NCBI GenBank assembly: GCA_964487795.1
Contig: CAZASI010000001.1
Coordinates: forward strand, 248,001-312,000
Direction: 5' to 3'
Length of the DNA stretch: 64,000 nt
Origin: Patescibacterium sp964487795
Lineage (GTDB): Bacteria > Patescibacteriota > Patescibacteriia > Patescibacteriales > Patescibacteriaceae
Shown: piece after piece, positions 41,856-49,259 of the stretch
How positions within the stretch are numbered: position 1 is the stretch's first letter
Layout of the letters: each line of letters begins with the position of its first letter
The notes under the pieces: generated by a model
What the model saw: only the letters and a program-made list of their open reading frames with translations
Database searches by the model: none
Told to the model about the DNA's origin: nothing
Position numbers and translations under genes: made by a program

Positions 41856-43142
41856 ATGTTAATTACAAGAATAAAAGCCAGCAATTTTTACGGTGTTAAA
41901 GATCCTATAGAGGTTAATTTTACAGAAGGTGGAGATAAAGAAAAACTTGGATATGTGAACAAGGGGAAGGAAAGAGTATCTCTTATCTCTGGATTTTATG
42001 GTGCAAATGCATCAGGGAAAAGTACCATATTAAATATTATAGACACTGTAATTAGAGTCATGCTTACAAAACAGCAGGATTTTGTAATTGCTTCAAACGG
42101 TATTAAACAGGACATTGTGTTAGCTCTTCCTAATTATCATGTTTCAATGCAGTCAAAATCCACGATGATGGAGATGGACTTCATCATAGATGATGATAAA
42201 TATTGTTATTCATTTACTTTTATAAATGAAGGAAAGGAAATTGGTCAAGAGCTTTTGTATAAAAATAAGAAAAAAATATTTGCTAGAGAAAATCACAAAG
42301 TTTCCTTTGAAACAGATATAAAGAAAAGGATAGGTTCATCGTTTACAGAAAACATTATAGCGCCCAAAAAATCATCTTTTCTTTCTGTACTCTTAGATGA
42401 CACCTCTGATATATCTGTATTTGGAAATCTTAAGGAAGAAATCGGAGTTTCTCAACTCCAGCAGATAAAAAATAAAGTTTGTTTTATTACTGATAAGCGG
42501 ACTGTATTGATGGGACAAAATAATATAAACGGGTTAATGTCTTTCGCGATTAACTATATTAATAGCGATGCAAGATCAGGTAGCGAAAAAATGAGTTTAG
42601 TGAACTCTGTTGTAAAATATTTTGAACCTTCTTTTGAGAAGCTTAATATAGAAAAAGTTGGAGATAATTCTCCAAGTAACCCTATTAATAGTTCTTTCAC
42701 CTTTAAGTATGAGGCAAAATATAATAATTTTTATAAAGAACTTAATGTAATGGAACTTTCTGCTGGAACTCGAGAGCTTATTTCTTACATTACCGAAGTT
42801 CTTAGAATGATCAAAATCGGTGGCATCGTTATTTATGATGAAACAAGTAAGTTTTATCATCCAGATATGGAGATTGCTATACTTAATCTCTTTAAAGACA
42901 AGGATATTAACAAAAATAACGCTCAATTATTTTTCTCCTCACATAATCATGAAACCTTTGATATCCTGCAGAATGACCAAGCACATATATTAGAGAAAAA
43001 AGATGATAATATCATCATATCAAAAGTATCAGATTACGACGTGAAAGAACGGGATAACATCAAAAGAATATATCGACTGGGTTCCCTTGGAGGCGTTCCA
43101 GATACGATTGATTTCAATAGGATAATCAATAATTTACTCTAA
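41856..43142 (+). CDS. AAA-family (AAA15/AAA_21, RloA-like) ATPase
   Basis: 428 residues. Begins LITRIKASNFYGVKDP, the usual SMC/RecF-like opening. P-loop GANASGKST at 49-57, ABC-type signature region MELSAGTRELISYI near 304-318, Walker B IVIYDETS near 325-333, and FSSHNHETFD with the switch His near 360. Overall this is the AAA15/OLD-type half of a two-gene ATPase-nuclease pair; the next gene is RloB-like. RloA/RloB, PARIS and Gabija-type pairs act in phage defence; exact class is inference. AT-rich with AGA arginine codons, unlike the core genes. Confidence 0.8.
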   Translation: MLITRIKASNFYGVKDPIEVNFTEGGDKEKLGYVNKGKERVSLISGFYGANASGKSTILNIIDTVIRVMLTKQQDFVIASNGIKQDIVLALPNYHVSMQSKSTMMEMDFIIDDDKYCYSFTFINEGKEIGQELLYKNKKKIFARENHKVSFETDIKKRIGSSFTENIIAPKKSSFLSVLLDDTSDISVFGNLKEEIGVSQLQQIKNKVCFITDKRTVLMGQNNINGLMSFAINYINSDARSGSEKMSLVNSVVKYFEPSFEKLNIEKVGDNSPSNPINSSFTFKYEAKYNNFYKELNVMELSAGTRELISYITEVLRMIKIGGIVIYDETSKFYHPDMEIAILNLFKDKDINKNNAQLFFSSHNHETFDILQNDQAHILEKKDDNIIISKVSDYDVKERDNIKRIYRLGSLGGVPDTIDFNRIINNLL

Positions 43143-43147
43143 GGCTT

Positions 43148-43720
43148 ATGAGTGTCAAGAAAGGTTTTAATGTATACTATTTATTAGTTAGCGAAGGAAC
43201 GACAGAATATAATCTTTTTAGCTATTTAGTAAAGAATAGGTACAGAAAGCTTTTCGCTGTGTCTAATATTCAGTTTAGTGATAAAGTTGATATTGCAAGC
43301 GCAGGAATATCAAAAGGTAAATTAAATGGAGCCGGAAATTTATCTGCATTCGAAAGAAAGTTTTATTTGATAAAAAACGATGGCAGATATAAAGGACAAA
43401 AATTATTTTTTGTTATAGATAAAGATCTTGATGATTCCCCTGATATAGAAGCTCTTATCAGGCAGAGCGGTGATATAGTTCAGTCTATAGAGTTTAACTC
43501 TGAACATCTGTTGTTGAATTTCGCGGGCAAGAACCCTCGAAATCCAACTGACTTTAGTAATTTGGGCAACTTTAGAGCTTATTGCAAGGAAGAATTTGAG
43601 AGACAGTTTAATAAGAAGGCCTGTGATTTAAAGGACCACGATTTTGATGCGATCTTTAGGAGAGTCACTGACAGAAAAATAAAGAATAGCTTTATTGAAT
43701 TGTTTGCCACATTGTCATAA
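43148..43720 (+). CDS. RloB-like protein (TOPRIM-type partner of the AAA ATPase)
   Basis: 190 residues. YYLLVSEGTTEYNLFSYLV supplies the conserved Glu (16) and FFVIDKDLDD the D-x-D (91-93) of a TOPRIM fold, and SIEFNSEHLLLNF resembles the RloB motif S-x-P-x-F-E-L-W-L-L-x-H-F with altered residues. Probably a metal-dependent nuclease or toxin partner of the ATPase, starting 5 bases after its stop. The missing Trp and His in that last motif make activity uncertain. Sits in an AT-rich, AGA-codon island. Confidence 0.7.
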   Translation: MSVKKGFNVYYLLVSEGTTEYNLFSYLVKNRYRKLFAVSNIQFSDKVDIASAGISKGKLNGAGNLSAFERKFYLIKNDGRYKGQKLFFVIDKDLDDSPDIEALIRQSGDIVQSIEFNSEHLLLNFAGKNPRNPTDFSNLGNFRAYCKEEFERQFNKKACDLKDHDFDAIFRRVTDRKIKNSFIELFATLS

Positions 43721-43812
43721 TCAGCCAAATAAGCAGTTTATTATATAAATTTTTTCTACTTCTGTAAGTAATCAAAACACTGGACACTAAGTTCGCAAGA
43801 CCCGCGGATAAG

Positions 43813-43842
43813 AAAGAAGCTCCTGCCGGCGCTTCTTGTTTT
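43813..43842 (+). terminator. Terminator after the AAA/RloB pair
   Basis: AAGAAGC and GCTTCTT around a 10-base loop, then GTTTT. The 247-base gap here holds this and an AT-rich leader, nothing else that I can name. Confidence 0.65.
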
Positions 43843-43968
43843 AGGAATTTATAAACTTCTATAAAATGGGTGAAAGCCGGATTTTTCTTTACTTTTAGCG
43901 GAAAAAGAGTATATTAAAAGCATAAACTACACATTTGGAAGGGGGGCCAAGCTCTCTTTTTTATTTTT

Positions 43969-44316
43969 ATGAATCATTTTGAAGATTTAACTAAAAGAAT
44001 AGTCGATTTTAGGGATGCGCGAGATTGGAAACAATTTCATAATCCCAAGGATATGGCACTGTCTTTAGTTTTAGAGGCCGCTGAAGTAATGGAACATTTT
44101 CAATGGAAGGACAAAAAAGAAATGGATGAATATATTAAAACTAATAAAGAGGATATTAGCGAAGAATTGGCCGATGTATTGTATTGGGTTCTTTTAATGA
44201 GCCACGATCTTGATATAAATATTGTAAACTCTTTTATAAAGAAGTTAGAGAAAAGTGATAAGAAATATCCAATTGAAAAATCGAAGGGAAGTAATAAAAA
44301 ATATACAAAGCTGTAG
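43969..44316 (+). CDS. MazG-like nucleotide pyrophosphohydrolase
   Basis: 115 residues. LSLVLEAAEVMEHFQW gives the first E-x-x-E(-) cluster (E36, E39, E42) and EDISEELADVLYWVLLMSHD the second with Glu65/66 and Asp69, the Mg2+-binding pattern of the single-domain RS21-C6/MazG family. Clears non-canonical or phage-modified nucleotides, or (p)ppGpp-like signals. Within the defence-type island; a role as phage-linked nucleotide depletion is inference. GGAAGGGGGG lies about 20 bases upstream, too far for a normal Shine-Dalgarno. Confidence 0.85.
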   Translation: MNHFEDLTKRIVDFRDARDWKQFHNPKDMALSLVLEAAEVMEHFQWKDKKEMDEYIKTNKEDISEELADVLYWVLLMSHDLDINIVNSFIKKLEKSDKKYPIEKSKGSNKKYTKL

Positions 44317-44351
44317 ATACATCAAAGAGTTTTTGTTGAAATATAACAAAT

Positions 44352-45932
44352 ATGCTAGAGGTAAAGACCTTTCCATTTGAAAGAAATGAATTTAATTTAA
44401 TTAAAGATTATAAATATGGGCACAATTGGCCTGTTGTTTATATTATTGAGGACGGCAAGAAGGCCTATGTTGGAGAAACAACTCATTTATATAGTAGATG
44501 TAAGCAGCACTACGATAACAATTCAGAAAGAAGGTTACTAAAAACAATACATCTTATTGGCGACGAGGAATATAATAAATCAGCTACATTGGATATTGAA
44601 TCTTCGTTGATACAATATATTGCAGCGGAAGGTTCTTATGAACTGCTTAATAGAAATGATGGGCTTCAGAATCATAATTATTTTGACAGAGAAAGATATA
44701 AAGCGAAATTTAAAATAATTTGGGAGCGTTTAAAAGAATTATCATTAGTTAGAAAAGATTTAATTCAAATTCAAAACAGCGATCTTTTTAAATACTCACC
44801 TTTTAAATCATTAACTGAGGATCAACTAAGTGTCGCCAATAAATTAGTTGCCAATATTAAATTGGCTATACAGAAGACGTATATAATAAATGGTGGTCCC
44901 GGGACAGGCAAGACAATTCTTGCAGTGTATTTAGCAAAGTATTTAAAAGAAGATCCATTAACGGAGCATCTAAAGATTGGGCTAGTTGTCCCAATGACAT
45001 CTTTACGAAGAACAATTAGTAGGGTATTTAAAAATGTTCATGGTCTTAAACCATCTATGGTTATTGGCCCTAATGATGTTACAAAAAATAAGTATGATAT
45101 TTTAATAGTAGATGAAGCCCATAGGCTAAAACAAAGAAAAAATATTACGAACTACCAATCTTTTGATATTACGAATAAACAATTAGGGTTTGATAGAAAT
45201 GGAACAGAGTTAGATTGGATCTTAAAGTCTTCAAAAATTCAAATTTTCTTTTATGATCAAAAACAACGCGTGAGACCAGCCGATATTCCTCTGAAAAATA
45301 TCTCTGATTTAGATGCTGAACATTTTACTCTAACAAGCCAACTAAGAATTGGTGCGGGTGAAGAATATATTAATTTTATTGATGATTTATTTAACTTGCA
45401 AGATGTTAACAATTATAAATTTCCAGAATATGACTTAAGAATGTATGATAATATTCATGAATTTGTAGAAGACATAAAAAGAAAAGATGTAGAAGTTGGT
45501 TTATGTCGGTTGGTTGCTGGTTATGCATGGGAATGGAAGAGTAAAAAAGATCCGAATGTTCATGATATTGAAATTGACGGTTTGAAATTATTTTGGAATA
45601 GCACAAATCAAGATTGGGTAAATTCAAAAAATGCAGTTAATGAAGTCGGCTGTATTCATACAACACAGGGTTATGATTTAAACTATGTAGGGGTAATTAT
45701 TGGACCCGAACTTTCATATGATGAGGAACATAATAAATTAGTTATTAAATCTGATAATTATATGGATGCGAATGGCTGGAGAGGTATTACAGATCCGGAA
45801 GAATTAGAACAATACATTATTAATATATACAAAACCTTGTTAACTCGAGGTATAAAGGGGACATATATTTATATAGTTGATAAGAAGCTTGCTAAATATT
45901 TTAAAAAAAAATTAAGATTTGAAAATGTCTGA
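44352..45932 (+). CDS. GIY-YIG nuclease fused to DUF2075 helicase (Schlafen-like P-loop)
   Basis: 526 residues. N-terminal GIY-YIG domain (about 25-110): VVYIIEDGKKAYVGETTHLYSR gives V-Y-I ... Y-V-G and the catalytic Arg49. Then a superfamily-1 helicase domain of the DUF2075 type: GGPGTGKTILAVY (181-193), DILIVDEAHRL (249-259), the arginine region LTSQLRIG and a late CIHTTQGYDLNYVGVIIGPE. The ATPase probably moves along nucleic acid while the nuclease cuts. The stop overlaps the next gene by 8 bases, so the two are coupled. AT-rich, AGA codons. Confidence 0.85.
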   Translation: MLEVKTFPFERNEFNLIKDYKYGHNWPVVYIIEDGKKAYVGETTHLYSRCKQHYDNNSERRLLKTIHLIGDEEYNKSATLDIESSLIQYIAAEGSYELLNRNDGLQNHNYFDRERYKAKFKIIWERLKELSLVRKDLIQIQNSDLFKYSPFKSLTEDQLSVANKLVANIKLAIQKTYIINGGPGTGKTILAVYLAKYLKEDPLTEHLKIGLVVPMTSLRRTISRVFKNVHGLKPSMVIGPNDVTKNKYDILIVDEAHRLKQRKNITNYQSFDITNKQLGFDRNGTELDWILKSSKIQIFFYDQKQRVRPADIPLKNISDLDAEHFTLTSQLRIGAGEEYINFIDDLFNLQDVNNYKFPEYDLRMYDNIHEFVEDIKRKDVEVGLCRLVAGYAWEWKSKKDPNVHDIEIDGLKLFWNSTNQDWVNSKNAVNEVGCIHTTQGYDLNYVGVIIGPELSYDEEHNKLVIKSDNYMDANGWRGITDPEELEQYIINIYKTLLTRGIKGTYIYIVDKKLAKYFKKKLRFENV

Positions 45933-47208
45933 AATAGTGATAAATAAAGTTTACGAGATACTAAAAGATTGTGCGAAAAAAAGCAGAACTATTGATTATG
46001 GTTATCTCTATGAGCAAATTGGTGTCGATAGTAGAAGTATTGCCGAAAGAAATCGGGGATCGCTTATATTAGAAGAAGTTAATAATCTAAGTATCGACGA
46101 TAATAATGTAATGATCACCGCTTTGGCGGTTGAGAAAGGGACTGGTTTGTCTGGTAAGGGTTTTTTTGATTTAGCAGAGCGGTTAGGAAGAATAAACAAG
46201 GCCGCAGAAAAAAATGAAAAAATAGATTTTTGGAATAAGGAATGCCAGAAAATTTATTCTTTATATACAGAAGGAAGCATAGGCAAGGTTTTGAAATATG
46301 TAGCTTTAAATTATTTAGAACAGAAGAAGCAACCATTTTCTAATAACAAGTTTGCTGAATATATTAGAAGGGATTCAGTTAAGATTTTTGAGAAAATTAT
46401 AGATGATGAGGATTTGTTGATTACGGCATCGTCAGGTAAAGGTGTTTGGGCAGAAATACCCTGGATAGTGATATACAATAAAAAAGAAACTGATGGTCCT
46501 CAAGAAGGACTGTACATTGCCTATTTATTTTCTGCAGACATGAAAAGAATTTATTTATGTCTTGCTTATGGCGTGACTAAGATGATTGAGCGATATGGAA
46601 AAAAACTTGCTTTCGAAAAAATATTATCTAAAATTATTACTGTTAGAAGTAGGGGTTTTCTGCAGGGTTATTTAAGCGATAAAAATATTAATTTGGCATC
46701 TGGGGGTCGCGGTCATGATTACGAAAGGGCGGTTGTCTTTTATAAACAGTATGTAGCTTCCGACTTACCAAGTGAAATAACCCTAAAAGAAGATTTAAAA
46801 AATATAATAAATTATTATTCAAATTGTCTGGTTGAAGATAATATTGTGACCGAGGGAGTTGATTTTAAAAATTATACAGGCGGGGTTGAAGAGGGAAGAT
46901 TAAATTTAATCAATCATTATTCTCGCGAAAGAAGTCCTAAAATAATTCGTGCAGCAAAAGAGTTTTATTTAAAAAAAAATGGAAAACTCGAGTGTGTAGT
47001 TTGTGGTTTCAATTTTCAGAATAAATATGGTGAACGTGGTGCTAATTTTATCGAGGCCCATCATATGAAGCCGGTTTCTATAATGAAAGATGGTGATATC
47101 ACTAGAATTGAGGACATTGCATTATTGTGTTCAAACTGTCATAAAATGATTCATGTTAAATCGCCCTGGATTTCTATAGATGATCTAAAAGAAATAATTA
47201 ATAATTGA
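45925..47208 (+). CDS. McrB-N-like (DUF3578) plus HNH endonuclease
   Basis: 427 residues from the ATG at 45925, overlapping the helicase stop as ATGTCTGA. Middle region (about 150-230) matches DUF3578: GKGVWAEIPWIVIYNKKETDG and EGLYIAYLFSADMKRIYLCLAYGVT, a DNA-reading domain named for McrB. C-terminal HNH: CVVCGFNF ... EAHHMKPVSIM ... DIALLCSNCHKMIH, with two CxxC zinc knuckles. Reads like a modification-dependent (type IV-like) restriction nuclease; what base it senses is unknown. Tight coupling to the GIY-YIG helicase suggests a two-part system. Confidence 0.85.
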   Translation: MSEIVINKVYEILKDCAKKSRTIDYGYLYEQIGVDSRSIAERNRGSLILEEVNNLSIDDNNVMITALAVEKGTGLSGKGFFDLAERLGRINKAAEKNEKIDFWNKECQKIYSLYTEGSIGKVLKYVALNYLEQKKQPFSNNKFAEYIRRDSVKIFEKIIDDEDLLITASSGKGVWAEIPWIVIYNKKETDGPQEGLYIAYLFSADMKRIYLCLAYGVTKMIERYGKKLAFEKILSKIITVRSRGFLQGYLSDKNINLASGGRGHDYERAVVFYKQYVASDLPSEITLKEDLKNIINYYSNCLVEDNIVTEGVDFKNYTGGVEEGRLNLINHYSRERSPKIIRAAKEFYLKKNGKLECVVCGFNFQNKYGERGANFIEAHHMKPVSIMKDGDITRIEDIALLCSNCHKMIHVKSPWISIDDLKEIINN

Positions 47209-47217
47209 ATATTTTGC

Positions 47218-47496
47218 ATGCCTCTAAAATCTCCCTACTCCATCTACCTCCTCCTCTGCTCCGACAAATCCCTTTATTGCGGGATTACCACTGACGTCAA
47301 ACGAAGGTTTCAGGAACATAAAACAGGAAAAGGTGGGAATTATACAAGATCGCATAAGGTTGTTAAAATAGTATATACAGAGAAGGCGCGTGATAGATCG
47401 AGCGCGCTTAAACGCGAAGCGGCGATCAAGCGCCTTACACGAGCGCAGAAGTTAGAACTGATTAAGGTCTATAAGAAAAATAAAATAAAACATTAA
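47218..47496 (+). CDS. GIY-YIG nuclease of the YhbQ/UPF0213 type
   Basis: 92 residues, one domain. SIYLLLCSDKSLYCGITTDVKRRFQEH carries the Y-L-L ... Y-C-G-I motif and catalytic Arg, and RSSALKREAAIKRLTRAQKLELI is the conserved second half with Glu. Single-domain GIY-YIG proteins of this family have no settled role. A palindromic repeat (47508-47538) follows directly, an arrangement like the DUF559 unit at 62.2 kb. Uses more CGC/CGA arginine codons than the AT-rich genes upstream. Confidence 0.9.
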   Translation: MPLKSPYSIYLLLCSDKSLYCGITTDVKRRFQEHKTGKGGNYTRSHKVVKIVYTEKARDRSSALKREAAIKRLTRAQKLELIKVYKKNKIKH

Positions 47497-47507
47497 AAAT
47501 AATAAAA

Positions 47508-47538
47508 TGTCTGGATCCCTGCTTTCGCAGGGAAGACA
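47508..47538 (+). repeat. Palindromic repeat after the GIY-YIG gene
   Basis: TGTCT (47508-47512), GGAT, CCCTGC (47517-47522), TTTC, GCAGGG (47527-47532), A, AGACA (47534-47538). Form of the dispersed 'GGATCCCTGCxxxCGCAGGGA' palindromes. Confidence 0.6.
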
Positions 47539-47547
47539 ATAAATCAT

Positions 47548-47970
47548 ATGTCAGAGAACAATCAAAAACCATATCCGGTCATGGTGAGTGCAGAATATCC
47601 GGAACACTCATCTCGTTGGCTCGGCTTAGCTACGATTTTAGTTTTTATTAAGCCGTTACTGCTCATCCCCCACTTTATTGTTTTATACGCTTACGGCATG
47701 ATTAGTTTCGCTGCCGTTGTCGCCGCACAATTCGCAATCCTCTTTACAGGCAAATATCCTAAGCCTTTATTCATGGTTGTGAAAAGCTGTATGATTTGGC
47801 AGACTCGTATTAACGGATATATTATGGGACTGAGCGACACTTACCCGCCGTTTAACATGGGCCTTAACGAAGCTGACGCTAAAGAAGCGAAGAAAGCGCT
47901 TATGTGGATTATAATCATCGTTGTTGTGCTTGTTGTCTTGCTATCAGCTACTGTTTTCTCAGGACGTTAA
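47548..47970 (+). CDS. DUF4389 membrane protein
   Basis: 140 residues. YPVMVSAEYPEHSSRWLGLATILVFIKPLLLIPHFIVL and QFAILFTGKYPKPLF are DUF4389 motifs. Two or three helices (about 25-70 and 118-135). Family members occur in Actinobacteria and other phyla; role unknown. Starts 10 bases after the palindromic repeat and ends at a terminator. Confidence 0.85.
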   Translation: MSENNQKPYPVMVSAEYPEHSSRWLGLATILVFIKPLLLIPHFIVLYAYGMISFAAVVAAQFAILFTGKYPKPLFMVVKSCMIWQTRINGYIMGLSDTYPPFNMGLNEADAKEAKKALMWIIIIVVVLVVLLSATVFSGR

Positions 47971-47979
47971 TTTATTTTT

Positions 47980-48008
47980 AAAAGGACTGCTTATTCGGCA
48001 GTCCTTTT
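47980..48008. terminator. Terminator
   Basis: AAAAGGACTGC (47980-47990) and GCAGTCCTTTT (47998-48008), loop TTATTCG; perfect 11-bp stem. Confidence 0.9.
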
Positions 48009-48015
48009 GTATTTC

Positions 48016-48534
48016 ATGGATTATATAATCAAAAAATTTAGAAACTCTAAAAGCGTCCGGCTTATTATTAAGCCCGGCGGAGAACTTGTTGTAACGGCGC
48101 CGAAGAGAATCTCGGTAAAATTCATTGAGCGATTTATTTTAAGTAAAGAAAAGTGGATTAAAGAAAAAATTGAACAATTAAAACTTGTTCCCGTTAAAAA
48201 TACCAAAGATACGAGAAATAAATATTTAGAACATAAAGAAGCAGCGCGAAAATTAATTTTAGAGAGAATTACGCATTTTAATAAGTTCTATAATTTTAGT
48301 TTTAAAAAGATCAGTATTAGAAATCAATCAACGCGTTGGGGATCGTGCTCCCGTAAAGGGAATTTAAATTTTAATTATAAACTTGTCTTACTAAAACCGG
48401 AGCTGGCCGATTATATTATTGTGCATGAACTGTGTCATTTAAAAGAATTTAATCATTCTAAGCGCTTTTGGGACTTAGTGGCGAAAACGATTCCAGAGCA
48501 TAAACGCTTACGAAAACAACTAAAACAGCCCTAA
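48016..48534 (+). CDS. YgjP-like zinc metalloprotease
   Basis: 172 residues from the ATG at 48016; an in-frame TTG at 48007 lies in the terminator arm. N-terminal RNSKSVRLIIKPGGELVVTAPKRISV, then NQSTRWGSCSRKGNLNFNYKLVLLKPELADYIIVHELCHLKEFNHSKRFWDLV with zinc-binding HExxH as HELCH and the third His in NHS. SprT/YgjP family; a proteolytic role is assumed, substrate unknown. No membrane segment. Confidence 0.9.
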   Translation: MDYIIKKFRNSKSVRLIIKPGGELVVTAPKRISVKFIERFILSKEKWIKEKIEQLKLVPVKNTKDTRNKYLEHKEAARKLILERITHFNKFYNFSFKKISIRNQSTRWGSCSRKGNLNFNYKLVLLKPELADYIIVHELCHLKEFNHSKRFWDLVAKTIPEHKRLRKQLKQP

Positions 48535-48547
48535 AAAGGCTGTTTTT
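48522..48547 (+). terminator. Terminator overlapping the YgjP gene end
   Basis: AAAACAGCC (48522-48530) and GGCTGTTTTT (48538-48547); the stop codon is in the loop. Confidence 0.8.
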
Positions 48548-48554
48548 AGGTCTA

Positions 48555-48583
48555 TTGACATGAGTTCTTAAAAATGGTATAAT
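48555..48583 (+). promoter_or_regulatory. Consensus promoter of the 48631 gene
   Basis: TTGACA (48555-48560), 17 bases, TATAAT (48578-48583) with an upstream TGG. The strongest promoter in the window. Confidence 0.85.
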
Positions 48584-48630
48584 CCTATATTAATGAATTT
48601 TTGTAAAGTAAATTAAAAAAAGGAAAAAAA

Positions 48631-49179
48631 TTGAAAACATTAATGATTGCAGTTTTAGCTTTCTTTGCTATTATAAGCAGCAGTTTTTCACAGGTTAGTG
48701 GAAATGTTGAATCACAAAACCTGATTTCAGACGGGAAAGTAACACCGCAGATCAATGTGTATGTGCAGGAATCATTTGTGCCAAAATTAGCTTGGACCAG
48801 TTTCACTGTTGTTTCCAAGGGCTGGAGTGAATCTTTAGTTGGAATAAGTTATTCACCAATCAAAGAAATCTCATTTTCCGTAAGCGCAGGCTTAGAAACA
48901 AATAACCAACCATTCCGATATAGTTGGAGCGTGTGGGCAGGGAAATATAATATTTCCATTTTCTCAGTCCATGAAAAAGGCGGCTCAGGTTATTGGTTCA
49001 AAAACACCGCGATGTATACGTTTTCTTCGTATCTCAGCGCCGGAGTACATTGGCAGCGATTTAAAGGCGCTGGTCCCAGGATTGAAGCTACTTTGTTCAA
49101 CAAAGTAAGGTTCTGGGGAACATACTTAGTCGGTGAAGAAAAGAAGTTTGGTTTCGTTGGAGTAAAGTTGTTATTTTAA
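48631..49179 (+). CDS. Secreted beta-rich protein of unknown function
   Basis: 182 residues from a TTG at 48631, 8 bases after AAAGGA. Signal peptide about 1-20 ending SSFSQ, so exported. The rest is amphipathic beta strands (LVGISYSPIKEISFSVSAGLE, SAGVHWQRFKGAGPRIEATLF, FVGVKLLF) like a small outer-membrane barrel, odd for a lineage thought to have one membrane. No family recognised. Own consensus promoter and terminator. Confidence 0.6.
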   Translation: MKTLMIAVLAFFAIISSSFSQVSGNVESQNLISDGKVTPQINVYVQESFVPKLAWTSFTVVSKGWSESLVGISYSPIKEISFSVSAGLETNNQPFRYSWSVWAGKYNISIFSVHEKGGSGYWFKNTAMYTFSSYLSAGVHWQRFKGAGPRIEATLFNKVRFWGTYLVGEEKKFGFVGVKLLF

Positions 49180-49191
49180 AAGAAACAAGAG

Positions 49192-49222
49192 AAAGGGTTG
49201 TCTAAACAGATAACCCTTTTTT
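49192..49222 (+). terminator. Terminator
   Basis: AAAGGGTTxTCT pairs with AGATAACCCTTT, then T run. Confidence 0.85.
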
Positions 49223-49259
49223 GTTTGTCAAACAATGAATATATGGGTATAATTAAGCT

